The position numbers were made by a program, and so were the translations under genes. From Puffinus mauretanicus (Eukaryota; Chordata; Aves; Procellariiformes; Procellariidae): a DNA stretch of 64,000 nucleotides. The stretch lies in assembly GCA_023333565.1 (NCBI GenBank), contig JAJKFH010003988.1:186001-250000 (forward strand), written 5' to 3'. The stretch's first letter is position 1, and each line of letters starts with the position of its first letter. Below the pieces are notes generated by a model. That model saw only the letters and a program-made list of their open reading frames with translations, was not told the origin of the DNA and ran no database searches. Positions 13,001 through 28,000 of the stretch are shown here, piece after piece.

Positions 13001-16000
13001 ATTTCTTTTCCTCTCAGGAATCACGTCTTCTGCATCTCTTCAGACAATGCATGCTTGCTCTTTGGTGTTTAATTTGGTGGCATGAGGTTCAGGCTTGAAG
13101 GCATTTCTTTATTTAGGATCTGTGAATGATGAAAGTTGTGAATGCATGGCTCAGTGTTTGATATTTGAGCGTTTGATGCAATAATGGATTAGTTGTTTTA
13201 AACTGCCACAAATACGATTTGCACCAACTAAATGACTGAACCAACTAGAATTATAGAGAAGATGTTTTCTGTGGTCAAAGATGAGCGGTTATCTTGTTTT
13301 TGAATAACCTACATATACTTTATGTTAACACAAGTTATTGTGTCTGCTGACATATTTTTTTAATGTGTAATAAACATGACATGTTACCTATTAAATAGAT
13401 ATTTCCTGTTTTGCATCTTGTATCCTGCCTGTAGACTTTGCTACAAGATACATTGCTATTTATTTTTTTGTCGGGGGGTGTTCCAGTAATTTATAGGGTG
13501 TTTGTGGAAACAGTTCTGGAACTGATTTCAAATATTGGATACAATAGATCACATTTCTTTCTACATGAAATAGTGTTGGATGAAGTCTGGGTTGTAGTAC
13601 GGTGAAACCATAAAAATATTTACAACACATTGGACCAAGATTTCATTGAAATTTTCTTCCAGGAAACATGGAAGATGACAGGAACCTAAATACGTAAAAC
13701 ACCGTGTAATAAGCCATATCCAAACGGTCAGTCTGAAGGTGCATTCTTGGTGCATCCTTCAGTAGTACGTTTTCTGGCATTTTTAATGTAATTAACTTAA
13801 AACAGCGTCATTGAAAATTACCACATCTGAGGAAATGAATGCAAGAAACGTGCAAGGTTTCCTTCTCTTGTCAGATATGGCATGAGTAAGACCAAGATGG
13901 TGTAGCAGTAGCCCAGGGCGACAAATCCTCCACCAAGAGGAGCAGTATGTGATCATGCCTGCACCGTTCACCCTGTGCTTTTAGGCAGCAGGTTTGTGAG
14001 GAACGGAGGAGAAAGGGAATGAGTCTGAGCTACTGAGAGTAGGTCCAACACTTACTAGAGCCAACTGGGATCCTACAGGTAGCGTCCACATCTTCCAGAA
14101 GGCAGGTTAACGCACAAGTGAGGATGAAATACACAATACTGAGGGGCAAGTCTCCTCCTATTTGCAGCAACAGTAAATTTTGCAAAGAGGGTAAGAATAT
14201 GTAGTTGTCAATGTAATTTCTATTTGTTTACATGATTTTGGATTATCCTTTATGTTTTGATCCAAATACAAAGTAATACTGAATGTAACTTTAACTTTTT
14301 ACTGCACAATTCTGTTTCTTTTCCTGTGTGTTGTGTGTATGCATGCCTAGAAAAACCCAGAATCACCAACTAACTTACTTCAGAAGCAAAGGGTTTTTTT
14401 ACAAATGGATAAAACATACTGATGTGTCTTTCTTAATTTATTTTATTCTTTGCAGGTAGTAGTTTGTTTTCATAATTTATTCATAGAGATAATCAGTATT
14501 CTGATGTCCTTTGCATAGGTGTGGATATACTTGCCGAACAGAATTGTCACTCAAAAAACCCTCTTGCCTTCCTTTGTCAGGGTCAGCGTGGAAAATCAAA
14601 TACTGAAATATGGGTTTACTACTTGTGAAATTATTATTTTGGAAAATGATGATCCTGGAGGAGTGTTTGAATTTTCTCCCTCTTCCAGAGGTCCCTACAG
14701 TATCAAGGTAGCTATCTGAATCATTTCTCTTAGTCATTATGGACAACTTAGTTTAAGCAGAGTGCTAGAAAAAAGCTGGATTTTCTTTTTTACAGGAAGG
14801 GGAGTCTGTCGAACTGCAGATTGTCCGCAGTAGAGGAACTCTGGTCAGGCAGTTTCTACGCTACACTGTAGAACCAAGAGACAATAATGAGTTTTATGGA
14901 AGCACCGGAATTCTGGAGTTTAAGCCTGGTGAAAGAGAGATCATAATTACTCTTCTGACAAGGATGGATGGCATTCCAGAGGTAAAAATTGGTATTTTTC
15001 TCTCTTCAAATTGTGTTCACAGGCATATTAGTTTGTCAGTTATTAAAATATAGGCAAATATGTAGGAGCAGAAAAAGTGTGTAATGGCTTTTCTCCAGAG
15101 TGTCTTCCCAGCCTCCAAACCAGGGATGCCCGGATGAATAGGTGATGTCTTTGGGTTTAATAGTCCCCAGTGGAGGACTTAAATTGAATTCAGTTCTATT
15201 TCTGTGAATTGAAACAGTTACGCTTTGAATTCATGTAAGTTTTTAGCATCCGTGACATTCTGTAGCATAGAGTGCCGTTGTTTAACTGAACTCTGTGGGA
15301 AGAACCACTTCCTTTTCGTTTTTTTTTTTCTAGTAATCATCTGCTAGCTTCACTCAGTGCTCCCCAGTCTAGACTAATATTGGCCTCATAGATACATAGA
15401 TGCAATACTTGTTTTAATGTTCCTTGAAGCATTATCTGTGAGCTTTTTTCAAAAAATACATGAAGTACGAAGTCCCATTAGATTAAAAAAGCAAGCTGAT
15501 ATGTTCTTTCTAAATTACTGTGCTGTCAATGGTTTTAAAATCTTTGCTTTCCCTCTTACAAAGCCAGAAACATTAATAAATCTTATAGAAAAGAAAACTT
15601 ACCTTTCAGGGAGCATTATAAAGACATTTGTACCAGTGAATTGATGTGATTCTAAGTTAAGTATACAAAATAAGTCCTTGCCTATAATAATGCTAGATTT
15701 TTGGAGCAAATGGTCCTACCAGAGATAGAAATTTCTAATTATTTCTTTGTTCTGATGGCAATGCACAAACACATTGTGCACAGAGAAAGTGTGTGTGATT
15801 TCCTTTTGTTTAAATTTGTATCTCTTTCTGCCTGGCTAGGGACTGTGGATGTTTGCCCATTTGTTTGGAATGTGAATACTGAATATGTATTTTTATTCTG
15901 ACTGAGTTTCCCTCTTCTAGCTGGACGAGATATATTCAGTGGTACTCAGTGGCTACAGTGAAATGCCAGGCAAGCTGGGGAATGCCACAACGGTCAATAT

Positions 16001-19000
16001 AACCATTTTGAAGAATGATGATCCACATGGTGTCATTCAGTTTCTACCTGATGAACTATCAGTAACAATAAAGGAAAGTAAAGGAGAAATCATCTACGCT
16101 GGTAATTATTTTTATTAGAGTTATTGCTTTATCTGCTGTCTGCCCCTGCAAGGCTTCTTTTCCCCATTTCACCTTTCTAGGACAATGTCTGACTCAAGTC
16201 TCCACTCAGGAGTTTCCAGAGTGGTAGTGCCAGCAGGACGAGCAGTGGAGACTGAAGTGGAGAAGGATGGGCCTGGAAAGCCAGAGGGATCAATCCAGTA
16301 AAAAAATGGCTAGAGAATATGCCAGACAGGAGGGACGGAGTATTGATGTATGTGCAAAGTGCAACCTGGAGGTAGTAGCTCCGTTTGTGGAGTGTGAAGA
16401 ATAGGGTGCTATGTGAGAGAAGAATAGAGCTAAATCTTCATATGGGTGGCTTCCATTTATCTCTATTCAATTATCAAGTACATTTACAGGCGAAAAATAA
16501 CAAATGCGAGCAAATTTAAACTGCTTTAATGGTCTGTCTTTGTGTGTCCTTTCGTGTAGTGCTCTCACATATGACTAGTTTTGCAAGAAGTGGATTTGCG
16601 TATTATTTCCTTTCCTTCTTCTTTGTTTCAGCTTTGATGACCTTTTTCTTTTTGATTCGTGTTGTTCTGACTGTATATGTTTGCATTTTTTAGCTGCTTA
16701 CAGAGTTGTAAGAAACCAAGGAAACTATGGCAATATTAGTGTGTCTTGGGTTGTTGATCCAGCATGTACCAATGACATCTATCCAGAACAAGGGACTATT
16801 TTCTTTGATAGTCTGGAGTTTTCAAAAAATATCACCATTTACTCACTGCCAGATGAGGTAAACATTTTTACAGTGTTTTTGTGTGAGTATATGGGACAAA
16901 GAGTAAGTGCTAAAACATTACGATTTAAGGAGAAAGAAGGAATGTCTGTTTTTTAACAGCCTGATAAGTATTTGTAGAAAAAATCAAAATACTTAGGTAA
17001 AACTGAGATTACTTCAGCAAATCATAAAATAATTTGAGAAGCTGTGCATATGTATAAACAAAAAAATGTTACAAGCTGAGAGTGGTTGAACATGGTTAAA
17101 TTACAGAAAAGTTCATTTGAATAAAACCCTTGCTTTGATTGCAGGAATACTAATTTTTATTTTTAATGCTGATATATTTGAAGTAATATAAGAAAGAATG
17201 AGAATAATTAATAATAAATAAATAAAGCTGTAAAAATAAATTACATGTATCAGAAGCAGGAAACTGCAAGATAAATTTTGGGTCATCTGTAAAGATGAGG
17301 GGACTTATTTACAAGGATTTTAGACTGATGATGATTTCTGTGTAACTATATCAACTGTCATTTGTCATCCCTCTTGACACACTTAAGGATCAATAAATAA
17401 AAAAAAACCACTCAGAAATCTCTGGTTTGTTGACACCCTCAGCTGTTCACGTTAATTTCTTCATTGTTTTGTATGCAGTAAATTAATTTCGTAATACTTT
17501 CTCTTTCAGGTACCTGAAGACTTGGAAGTATTCATCATCAGCTTATTCAATGCTACTGGTGGAGCCAGGCTGGGCAATATAACCAGTGCAATTTTACAAA
17601 TTACAAGGAATGATGATCCCATTTATTTTGCAGGTTAGATATTTTTGTTTTAAAATGTAGAATGCATATACTACCCCAAACAGATTTTATTGACAGACCA
17701 GATCACTGAGAAATCCTAATCCCAATGGAGCGTTCATGTTTTTGTTGTGTTGAATTTGTATTTGTTTCCTTCAGAACCTTCCCTTATTTTATTTCATTAT
17801 TCTCTTTCTTGATGCTGGGATTGGTTAGGCGGCTAAGTACAACAATGTTCTCTTGTACCTGCAAGTATTTCCATGCCTTTACCACATATGCCTTCTGTTT
17901 TACTGAGGAGAAGGATCCTCTTGGGGAGGATTAAAAAAATAGACCACATGCAAGGAGCTCAGGCTTGAACTCAGGTAGATTTGTTGCTTGTGTATTTTCA
18001 GAACCTCTGACAGTGAGCGTTAAAGAAGGAAATGTTGCAAACTTTACAGTTCTAAGGAATGGATCTGCTGATGTTGCTGTTGCTGTCCAGTATATAACTG
18101 TTAATGGAGATGCAACAGCTGAAGAGGGAGACTTTGTTCCCAGTGGAAAGAGCAGCGTCGTTTTGTTCGATGTTGGTGAAAGAGAGCAGAACTTATCTGT
18201 GTATATTAACGATGACGATATCCCTGAAACTGATGAAACATTTTATATCTTCCTTTTGAATTCTACAGGTAAAAGTAATGATTTGATGTATGTTTAGTAA
18301 CTCTCCTTTCTTTTTGCTGCAATTTTTCACCAGTTTGGTCTTATCATAAAGAAGTATATGAATGCCAAGTATTATATGAATAAGGTTTGCTTCAACATTT
18401 CTATATAATTGCTGTCCACAGTGTGTTTGGATTTTCATCTTGAATTGTTTAATTGGAAACAAAAATCAAATGATACAGCTGAAACCTTTCCTGCAAAAAC
18501 AACTGGAGTGAAAGTCTCTTTTCAAATGTAAATGCTCCAAATTAGATGGGGTTTTGACTTGACTACAGAAACACAAGGCTAAAAAATGTTAGTACTGCAA
18601 CAGTCTTAGGGAAAGAGGCATTCTTTTAGATTTTTTTGTCATGCTCCAGTGTATACTACACAACTGCCTGATTTCTATAAAAACAAACAGAACTGCCTTA
18701 TTTTAGAGGAAAACCATGTAAGTTGGTCTCTCTTTTATTTTTGTAGTAGTGCAATGTATGCATATTTTTTTTTCAGCCTGACATTATAATTTTACGAGGC
18801 TTAATCTACACAAAAATGTGTGTTAGAAATTACCCAATGTACCACCAGTAAAGAATGGGTTTATTAGCTTAGAAATAACATTGTCTTTTTTTTTTTTTTT
18901 TAAAAAAAGTTATCATTTAGCAGGAAAGGATTCAGCGCATTCCTGTTTTTGAAATAGACGTCTTCTGGAATAAACCATCACTTCTGTGTAATATTGATAT

Positions 19001-22000
19001 GAAAATATAAGTTAAATGTAAGAAATAGGTAAATTTTCCTGGGCTCTATCTGCTTAATAAAGACCCTCCCCACCCCTATCCTGCCAAAACTCAAGGTGTG
19101 GTGGGAGAGTCATCTACAATTGTGTTAGCAAATTTTAATGATTTACTGTCCTTCGGTTGTTGTTATTATTCTGTAGCTGAGAGGTAATAACAGGCTGTGA
19201 ATGCACTGCATATCTTTGCAACGCCAACCAAAACTGAATTAAATAAGCCATCAAAACAGTAACTGAGACTTGAGGGGCTGTAATTTAATAAAGCAAAGGA
19301 AAACTATCACAATTAATCATCAGACTACATCTTCACGTTAGATTGTGTGGTAGGTTTACAAAGTAAAATACCTACCAGGGATTCAAGGTGAGGAAACATA
19401 AAATTAGATTTCCTCATTTAGACGTGCATACTAAGCGTCTTAGCCCTCATGACAGTCTATAACGATCTGATTCAGTCGGTGCGACCAAGAGAGTGCTTCA
19501 GGTCACGCGAAAGTGGACACCCCGTGGCTGGTCTATGAATTGCTCACAAGGCTTCGTTGATCTCGAACTGAATCCTGCCCTGGGCATTGATAGCCGGCAG
19601 CCAGAGAACTATAGGGGAATTTTTAGCAATTATTGGAGTATGAGGTAGCTTATGTGTTTCCTGAGGTCAGCTGGCATTCACTCTGGTACCCAGGTCTCTT
19701 ACAGAACATCAGCCTTGCAGAAAGGATTGGATGAAGCCATTCTTCTCTCTTAAATTTTCTCTTCGGCGATCTCTTCCTACTTTACTAACTTTCTTCAGGA
19801 TCTACTGGTATTTTCTCTTACAGCTCTATTGGGAACATATGATGTCTTTCCTCCCGGCACACTGGTCCTACAAGAAGGCATAGCTGCAGGCTCCCTTCGC
19901 CTCTAAAAGAAGGATCATATCATTATGCAGCCTCTCTAGAATCACTAAGAATACAGAATATTTCTATACACATTCCTGAAAGCAAAAAAAAATTATTTTC
20001 TTTCTATGGTCTGTTACATTTATTGACCTTGATTGTTACATCCCTTTTGAAAATTATGTTGGACTGTTGTACCTCAGAGAAAATGCAGATAGAGGTATAT
20101 GGAGTTAAAGCAGTAAACACATTGTTTACTTTGGAACAAAAGCTAGTCTAATGCTCTTAAATAGAGTGAAAAATGGGATGGGGGTGGAAACCCTGTGAAC
20201 ATAGGAAGGATGTTAGAATGTCCTTACAGTGCTAATATACACTCAGAAATCCTACTAGCTTCCCCTCTACTTCACAGGTATCTTATGCTTTTTCCTTTCA
20301 ACTAGGCTGTGATACGGGTATGAATAAACTCTTAGACATTGTTCTTAGCTTGTATTTAGTTTAAGTGCAATATTTCTATTCTAGGTCTAAAGGAGAGCTG
20401 GGATCTCTGAATACGTGTCTTTTTCTTTTGACTTGACCTGTTGATCAAACATGAAATACTGCCTCTCATACAATCCTTTCTGCTCAGAATCACATCTTCT
20501 CTAGTCATATCACACATATTTTTTCCTGCAAATCTTATGTCTTGCTCTCTGCATGAGATGCTACTTAAGTATTTTTACTCCAATTTGCCTGTTACTGAAT
20601 ATCTCAAACACTGGTTTTCACTGATTGTTCATTTCTTTGTTGACATAAAGCAGTTAGTGTGAGAAGGAAACACCTTTGGTTTTAGAGTTACATCCATTTC
20701 TGATTCCAGTTTTAATAAAAGTCATCACCCTCTTTTTAGGGGATACTGTTATCTTTAAGGCTGGAGTGGCTACAGTTATTATTGAAGCAAATGATGATCC
20801 TAATGGAATTTTCTCCTTGGAGACTTTAGAGAAACCAGTGGAAGAAGGCAAAATTAACAATTTTTTGTAAGTAACTTTAAAATAATACTTTTGCGCTTTT
20901 TTGGAACTGCTGTATGTGGTACTTTATGGATAGTACTTTGATCTAACCCCATATAAGTTTGCATTGATAAAAATGTATTAAAGGAAAATAACTTCACTAT
21001 TTTGGATTAAACGATTTGTAAACATATTGAAGACATCAACTGTTATCAAGTAGGCTATGCATATTAAAATGTATACAGAAATTCATGTTAAAATGTAAAT
21101 AAATAAGACTACAGCATTGTTGTTTTCTGATATTCTCAGTAGACTTTAGATACAGAAGAATCTTGATGATTGAGCAGAATATAACCTGGAATAACGGAGA
21201 AGTAAAAAATCTTCTCAAAATACGGCTAAATACGACTGTGGTTATTCATTTCCTTTTGCACTCTACTTTGAAGCCTTCCCCTACAAACAACCATATTATT
21301 GTATTCTTTCTGATAGTTTGTTTTTCTTCTATCTGTTAATTACAGATGGAAGTCTGTACTCGAAGTCCAGATGTGTCTGTCTTCTAGACTGAAAGTATTC
21401 TTCCCTAGTCTGACCTTTGAAAGTATTTTCCTTCCAGCCACTGGCATGTATTCAAGAATGGGAAGGGTTAAGAAATAAATTTGGTCGACATCTTATGTTG
21501 TTACGCTCCATAAAGTCAGGATGGGATTGTAATTTGACAAAAATAATGATTTTTCATTAAGAAACCTCTAGACAGGATATAAAGAGAAGTTAGGTCACAA
21601 TAAATGTGATAGTGTGAACAGTTAGGGAAGAGGCTCTTTTCAAATTTATTTAGTTACCTTTTATATCTTTTTATTTGATTTTTTTGTTTGTTTTAAGGCC
21701 TTGAAGCAGATGCCTATGACTGTGAATTAGATCTTTCTGCTTGTGTTACACATCTAAAGAATGAAAATCCTTGAAAAAAGAGGATATTAAATATATTGTG
21801 TGTTTGGTTTTGTTACACTGCTTTTTGGGGTTTTTTTTGTCCTTTATAGTCTTACTTGCAGGAAAATTTTTTTTTCATTTGATAGTGTGAGAAATGATGA
21901 TTTGAACTGAACATTTATATACAGGTGCTTTATGGAAGCACATGATACCAAAATCACCAACATTTGAGGACCTTGCTCAGTCATCATTGATGAAATATAT

Positions 22001-25000
22001 TTACTAAGGAGCTGTCTCTTCCATACCCTCACTGCTTTGGCTATAATGTAGTACATAACGAAGGGGTCAGAGTAGCATATAACTTAACCGCTGAGAACAG
22101 CTATGGTATCACTGAGCTTTAAAGGGAGTAATTGGAGTTATTGCAACAGTACTACACAGCTGGGCTAGGGCACCCTGCTTAATGGCAAAGAAAGAAAAAC
22201 CTTTGGAAGCAGAAATAGTGGAATTGCATTACTGTGCCTAGGCTAGTTTTGCTAACTCATTTTTCAGCCTGTTATAATCTCTTTGTATGGCATTTTATTT
22301 TACCGTGCAAACAGGAGCACACTTTTTGTATGTAAAGCACACTTTGTTAATAAAGGCGTTATATACTTCAGTTTTTATTTGCAATGCCTTTTGGAAATTG
22401 GTGAAATTATGTTACCAGATAGCTATACAAAAAATAAAATCTTGTTTTCATTTACTACAGTCTTAATCTGGAATAACCACAGATTTCTGAAGGACATAGA
22501 ATACAGCCCAGATTTAATACCAATGTAAGAAAGAGTTTAAGGAGGCTTCATGGCTAAAGGGAGAAGTGTTTGTGGTTAAATGTAGATGATTCTCTTTCCT
22601 GTCTAAGGGTGGCCAGGTATATAAATTTTTAATGTTAACTTGCTGAACAGTACTACTTTGCATGGACCTGCATTGGTTACTTTTTTCCTAAGGAACCTGT
22701 GGTATACCTGGGACTAGAATTATACTGTAAAATTTCGGGCCTTCAAAGAGGATTGTATTAGTGTTCATGGTTATTTAGAACGTTGTATATTATTTTTCAC
22801 AGTAAGGAAGATCAATGTAATCATGTTTTCCCTTGCTGATGAATGCTGATGCATACCTGCCAGGACATTCACTCTTTCTGTATCACTAAACAGGGTTTTG
22901 AGACATAGAGGACACTTTGGCAATGTCTCATTGACCTGGCAGCTGTTTGATAATGACTCTGCGCTGAAGCCAGGAGAAGAGTTCTATGAAACTTACGGGA
23001 CTTTGTGCTTCATGGATGGTGAAGGATCAAAGCCAATAACGCTCCGTGCTATTTCGGATAGAATTCCTGAATTCAATGAATTTTACATTTTAAAGTTGGT
23101 GAATGCTTCAGGTATTGTCTTCCATATCACCATTCCCTTCATATCTGGTAGAAAAAAATTATGTTTAATCAATCAAAAAGAAACCAGACCTGGAAAGAGG
23201 TTTGCCTTGAATCATGTCTTGATATCCTATACTTTCTGGTAAGGTTTTAGGTTTTATTTTTCTTCTAATCTTAATTTAGGTATATGAATGCACTTAGTCA
23301 GTTCCTAAATTACAATTATATTTTGGTGATCTGACCTTTAAAAAGGATGGCTTTTGGTGATTTCAGAGATACAGATCTTCTTGTAGTTGAAGGCAAAACA
23401 AAGCTATTAAAGGCTATGCATGTCTACCATAACGGAGGTTGGTTGGTTTTTTTGTTTTTTTCTAGAGGAGGTAAAATAGTTATAGTTACCACTTCATACG
23501 GCTTAAATTACAACTGCTACAGGTCTGCTGCTGAGCAGAGTTCCAAATCTCCCAGACTCATTCCACCTCAGTACTATTTATGTTCTTCTGTGCCCAGATA
23601 CAACTGAAAATATGTGTTGACCTTTCTTGTAAGTGAAATCTGTATGCATGTGCAGAAAATTTCCTGCTTATAATAGGTAGATCACTGCGCACTTTGAACA
23701 TGGAGGCTCTACATTCACATCATGATCTTCGTGTCGTGAATTCTTACTGTGCAGAAATAGATGACTAATGACAGGACTTGGCAGAAGTTTTAATACATAA
23801 CTGGTTACTGATTTTGCAAGGTATCTCTGCTTCTGTTTCAGAGGCAATGGGCCAAATTTTGCCATTCCATATTCGTGTAGATCTTGGAGTAATATGAGAA
23901 CTGAATTTGGCCCCATGTTTATCAAATGAATCAAAGGTAACCTATCTCATTGACTAATTCAGAAAAATTGGAGCTAATCTCGTTTTAGCTGAAAGACAAC
24001 TGTATGTTTTGCAGTTGAAAAACAACATACTGCTTTGTTTTCTGTGAAACTATAGTGTTTTAAAGCCAATACAGTTAAATCATGTTATTTTTAAATAAGA
24101 GCATTTTCTAAGAGTTCAGAGGTTTTTTAAAGAAGATTTAACCCTTTTTAGAAAGATTTTATTAAAAAAACTTTAAGTACTTAGTAACTTTTTTCCGATT
24201 GTGGTGCTTGAAACCGACCATTAACTTTTGCTCTAACTTCCATTATATAGGTGGGTCTCCTGGTCCTGGTGGTCAGTTATCTGAAACAAGCCTTGCTGTA
24301 ACCGTGATGATCCCATTCAACGATGACCCTTTTGGAGTCTTTGTTATAGATCCAGAGAGCCAGGAGAGAGAGATAGTGGAAGATGTTCTTTCTGAAGATG
24401 ATCTTTCCTATATTACAGACTTCACCATCTGGAGACAACAAGGCACCTTTGGTGTTGTCCGGTTAGGTTGGGAAATACTGTCTAGTACGTTCCAAGCTGG
24501 TCTACCATCAATGGTAGACTTCTTGTTGCTAGGATCATTTCCCAGTTCAGTACAATCCCAGCCTCATATGAGGCGCCATCACAGTGGAACAGATGCTTTG
24601 TATTTCAGTGGAAAAGAGAATGCATTTGGGATTATTGGTCTGGAATACCCATACCATGGAAATACTGCAGTAACCAATTTTACATTTTCAGCGTGGTTAA
24701 TTCCTAACATCAGTACTGATGGTTATATAGTTGAAAAGGATGATGATAACGGGACCTTATATTACGGCGTGAAAATCCAAACAAATGATTCTCATGTTTC
24801 TGTAGTACTTCATTATACAGCATTAGGATCCAATATGACATATATGGCTAAAGCAGCAGTCCTGAAATATCTGGATGAAAATACTTGGCTTCACCTTCTG
24901 ATTACTCTGGATGAAAGTATAATTGAATTTTACATGGATGGAATTCCAGTTCAGGGAGGAATGAAGAGCCTTAAAGGAGAAGCAATTGCAGATGGTGAGC

Positions 25001-28000
25001 CAATAGCCTGCATTTTTCTCCATGGGTAAAGTTCTGAAATGTGTAGAAGAGTTTAGCTTCCTGACAGGTGTATGCAAGATACTGAAATTATTATATCTGA
25101 TTAGTTAATTTAAAAGTTTTTGAAATTCTGAGGATTTTCAAAAAGCTTATGGGAATTAGAGCTGGGAAAGTTCAAAAAAATTCAGAACTATAACAGGGCT
25201 TGGATTGCAATAATTTGAAAATAAATTAATATTTTATAATTATATTTATATATGTATGCTTATCATGTATACATACTGTTATATATCTTTGCAATTAATA
25301 ATTTCCATAAGATTTATAGCAGAGAAAGGACTTTTTTCCTCTCAGTAGCTGAAACAAAATGCAACAATGATTTTGTTTCTAGTTGTGTATTGTATTACAA
25401 CTAAGCCAATATCTTGTAAGCAACAGGCTTTTTCAGGGTGTAGATTTACTTAAACATATATTTACATGGTATATGAAAATTATGCCTATAAGTTTAATAA
25501 TATTCCAAGGAACATTAGCATGTGTACTTCAGTTTATCTAGCTGGATAGTCCCAAATGTGATTTTAGTCATAGGTAACCATTATGGACATTCACTCTGAA
25601 CTAGCATAGCAGTGACCAGAGAAGTATCAGAACAATTCCTTTATACAGTCAGATATTATGTGGTTGGAATACATTTATATTTACTCCTTCTTTTGCAGTT
25701 TCCCACTCTTCCACATGCATCTTTTTTCTTGGAGATGATCTTCATCCTTTTTCCTTTCTTCTGCTCACCTTCAGTTTCACATGGTTTTTTTGGTGGGGGT
25801 AGGCAGTGAATGATTATCAAATTCTTGAATACAATCTCCTTTTCTGTAATCAAAGAAGGAGAATTAAAAAACATACAGTGATGTTAAATGCATATATGTA
25901 CACAAACATAGAATGAGAATAGAGAGGAGACTTCGTTAATTGTTTAGTGTAGTATTTTATTTCTGTCTGTAAATTTCCAGTGGTTAAAGTCTGAGAAATA
26001 AATTTGCCCTCTGTAACAAAGTAGTGCCTCTGCAATTAATAATTGCTGTCAGACTTGCAGTACTGTAGCTGAGAAAGGATTTTTTTTTCCCCTCGATTTC
26101 TAAAACAAAGATATGTGAAATGCAATAATGCTTTTGTTGCTAGAAGGATATGTCTGAGTCATTGTAAATTTTCTGTATTAGTGGAGAAGGCATATGCTCT
26201 GCCTGGAGATACTACAAGTGTAAGGTAAGGATTTCATCTCTCTCCATTTAATGTTGGATACTACACGGTGGTGAGCATAGTAGCCCAATTTTTCTCACCA
26301 TCCTCCGCCTTGTGCCCTGAGACCATTGTCAGTTGCTGTGGTTGCTCATCGTAGAACTGACAGGGTCATATGTAGGCCAGTACATTCAAGAGCACAATTT
26401 CTTCCAAAAAGAGAAAACAGCTGGAAAGAAGAGATACCTATGTGTTTTAGCACAATAGGAATGAGTATGAGCTACCAGCTTAGTATATTTGTGAAAAAGG
26501 CAGGTGTGATCCTATGATTTGCTGAGCAGGATAATTGTTTGGAGACAGAGTATTAATGCTGTTGTAAAAAGCATTTGGAATTTGGTGTACATTTCTGAAG
26601 TCCATATTCCCAGTGCATGAGGGGAAAAGCATGTCCAGAAGGGCTAATGCAGTGATGATGAGTATCATCAGAATGGATCCACTGTCCTAGCAGAGAGAGA
26701 CAAAATGGGGTCTATTTAGCAAAACAAAAGCTGAGAGGGGTTGCAGTTGTGCTCTGTAAATCTCTAATGGAAAGAGAGAAGTTTCCAAGCCTCATTAAAA
26801 TAAGGGATGGTGACAATGTGTTGGTAGAACTAGTGAGATGAAAAACCTGAACATTCTAGGGTGGAATTGCTTGGCCTGTGATGATCTACCTGTAACATTG
26901 AGATGAGGCTCAAAGAACCTCCTGATTTTGCATTTCAAGATGAATATGATTCCTAATCCAGGGGTAATAAACAGTTTACCATTGATTGTTAACAATTACA
27001 GCTATTAATCTGCAGATTTATTACTTTGAAGAAATACAGTAACATGAGGAAAATTATAATTTCCTTCTCAGGTCCAGGAATAGTGAGAATTGGAGCAGGA
27101 ATCAGTGGCAGCAGTAGGTACACGGGGCTAATGCAGGACGTAAGGCTTTATGAGCGTAAATTGACACGAGCAGAGATCTATGAACTCCACGCAACTCCTG
27201 CGAAGAGTGATGTCCACCCAGTCTCTGGGTATTTGGAGTATCGGCAAGGAGAGACCAATAAATCATTCATTGTGTCTGCAAAGGATGACAAAGAGGAAGA
27301 AGGAGAGGAGTTATTCATCCTAAAGCTCATTTCTGTGCGTGGTGGAGCTCGAATTTCACAAGAAAATACCACAGCAAGATTAAGAATACAGAAAAGTGAT
27401 AATGCTAATGGTTTATTTGGCTTCACTGGAGCATGTATTCCTGAGGTAAGGTGTTCATAAGGAAAATTATAGGTGAAGTTTTGGACACAGAAAAATTAAT
27501 GGTAAGACCAATTGACCTGCACAGGGCCTTGATTTCACATTGTTAGTTTTTGTAGTTTTGTAGTTAAGCAAAGTTTTTCTAGAATTTGGAAATGTGTAAG
27601 TTGTGCTGATACAGCCTCAGTCTCACTGGCATTTGCAATATAATTTTTAAACCCCCCCCCCAAATTATTTTTGTTAAGAAAATTGATTTTATTACATAAA
27701 CTGAAGACTAAGGCTTAAATTTTTCTAGAAGAACATTTTTTTCCTTTACTTCTGTCACATCTGAGACGGGGTTATCAATTAAAATATAAGATTTAATATT
27801 ATTTTTTTGAGAATGGATTATTACAAAGATTTTTATCTTATTTTTCTGTGTTATGTGATGTGTTTGAAAGAATTTTACTAGAGGTCATCCAATGACAAGG
27901 CGTGATGTATTTTTAGACAATCTTTTGCTGTCATAAGTTATAAGGTATAAATTGCATATATTTTATGTGAATTTGGTTGATACTGGCTGTGAGTTGCCTT

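Larger units (their letters stand above)
18269..20739 (+). other. ADGRV1: Intron 9
   Basis: 2.5 kb non-coding. T16 tract at 18886-18901, and a CpG-dense patch at about 19435-19620 described separately. No exon or named repeat found. Confidence 0.75.
24995..27071 (+). other. ADGRV1: Intron 12
   Basis: 2.1 kb. AT-rich tract at about 25200-25300, and two diverged copies of a roughly 100-bp sequence at 25291-25382 and 26032-26142, listed separately. No exon found. Confidence 0.75.
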
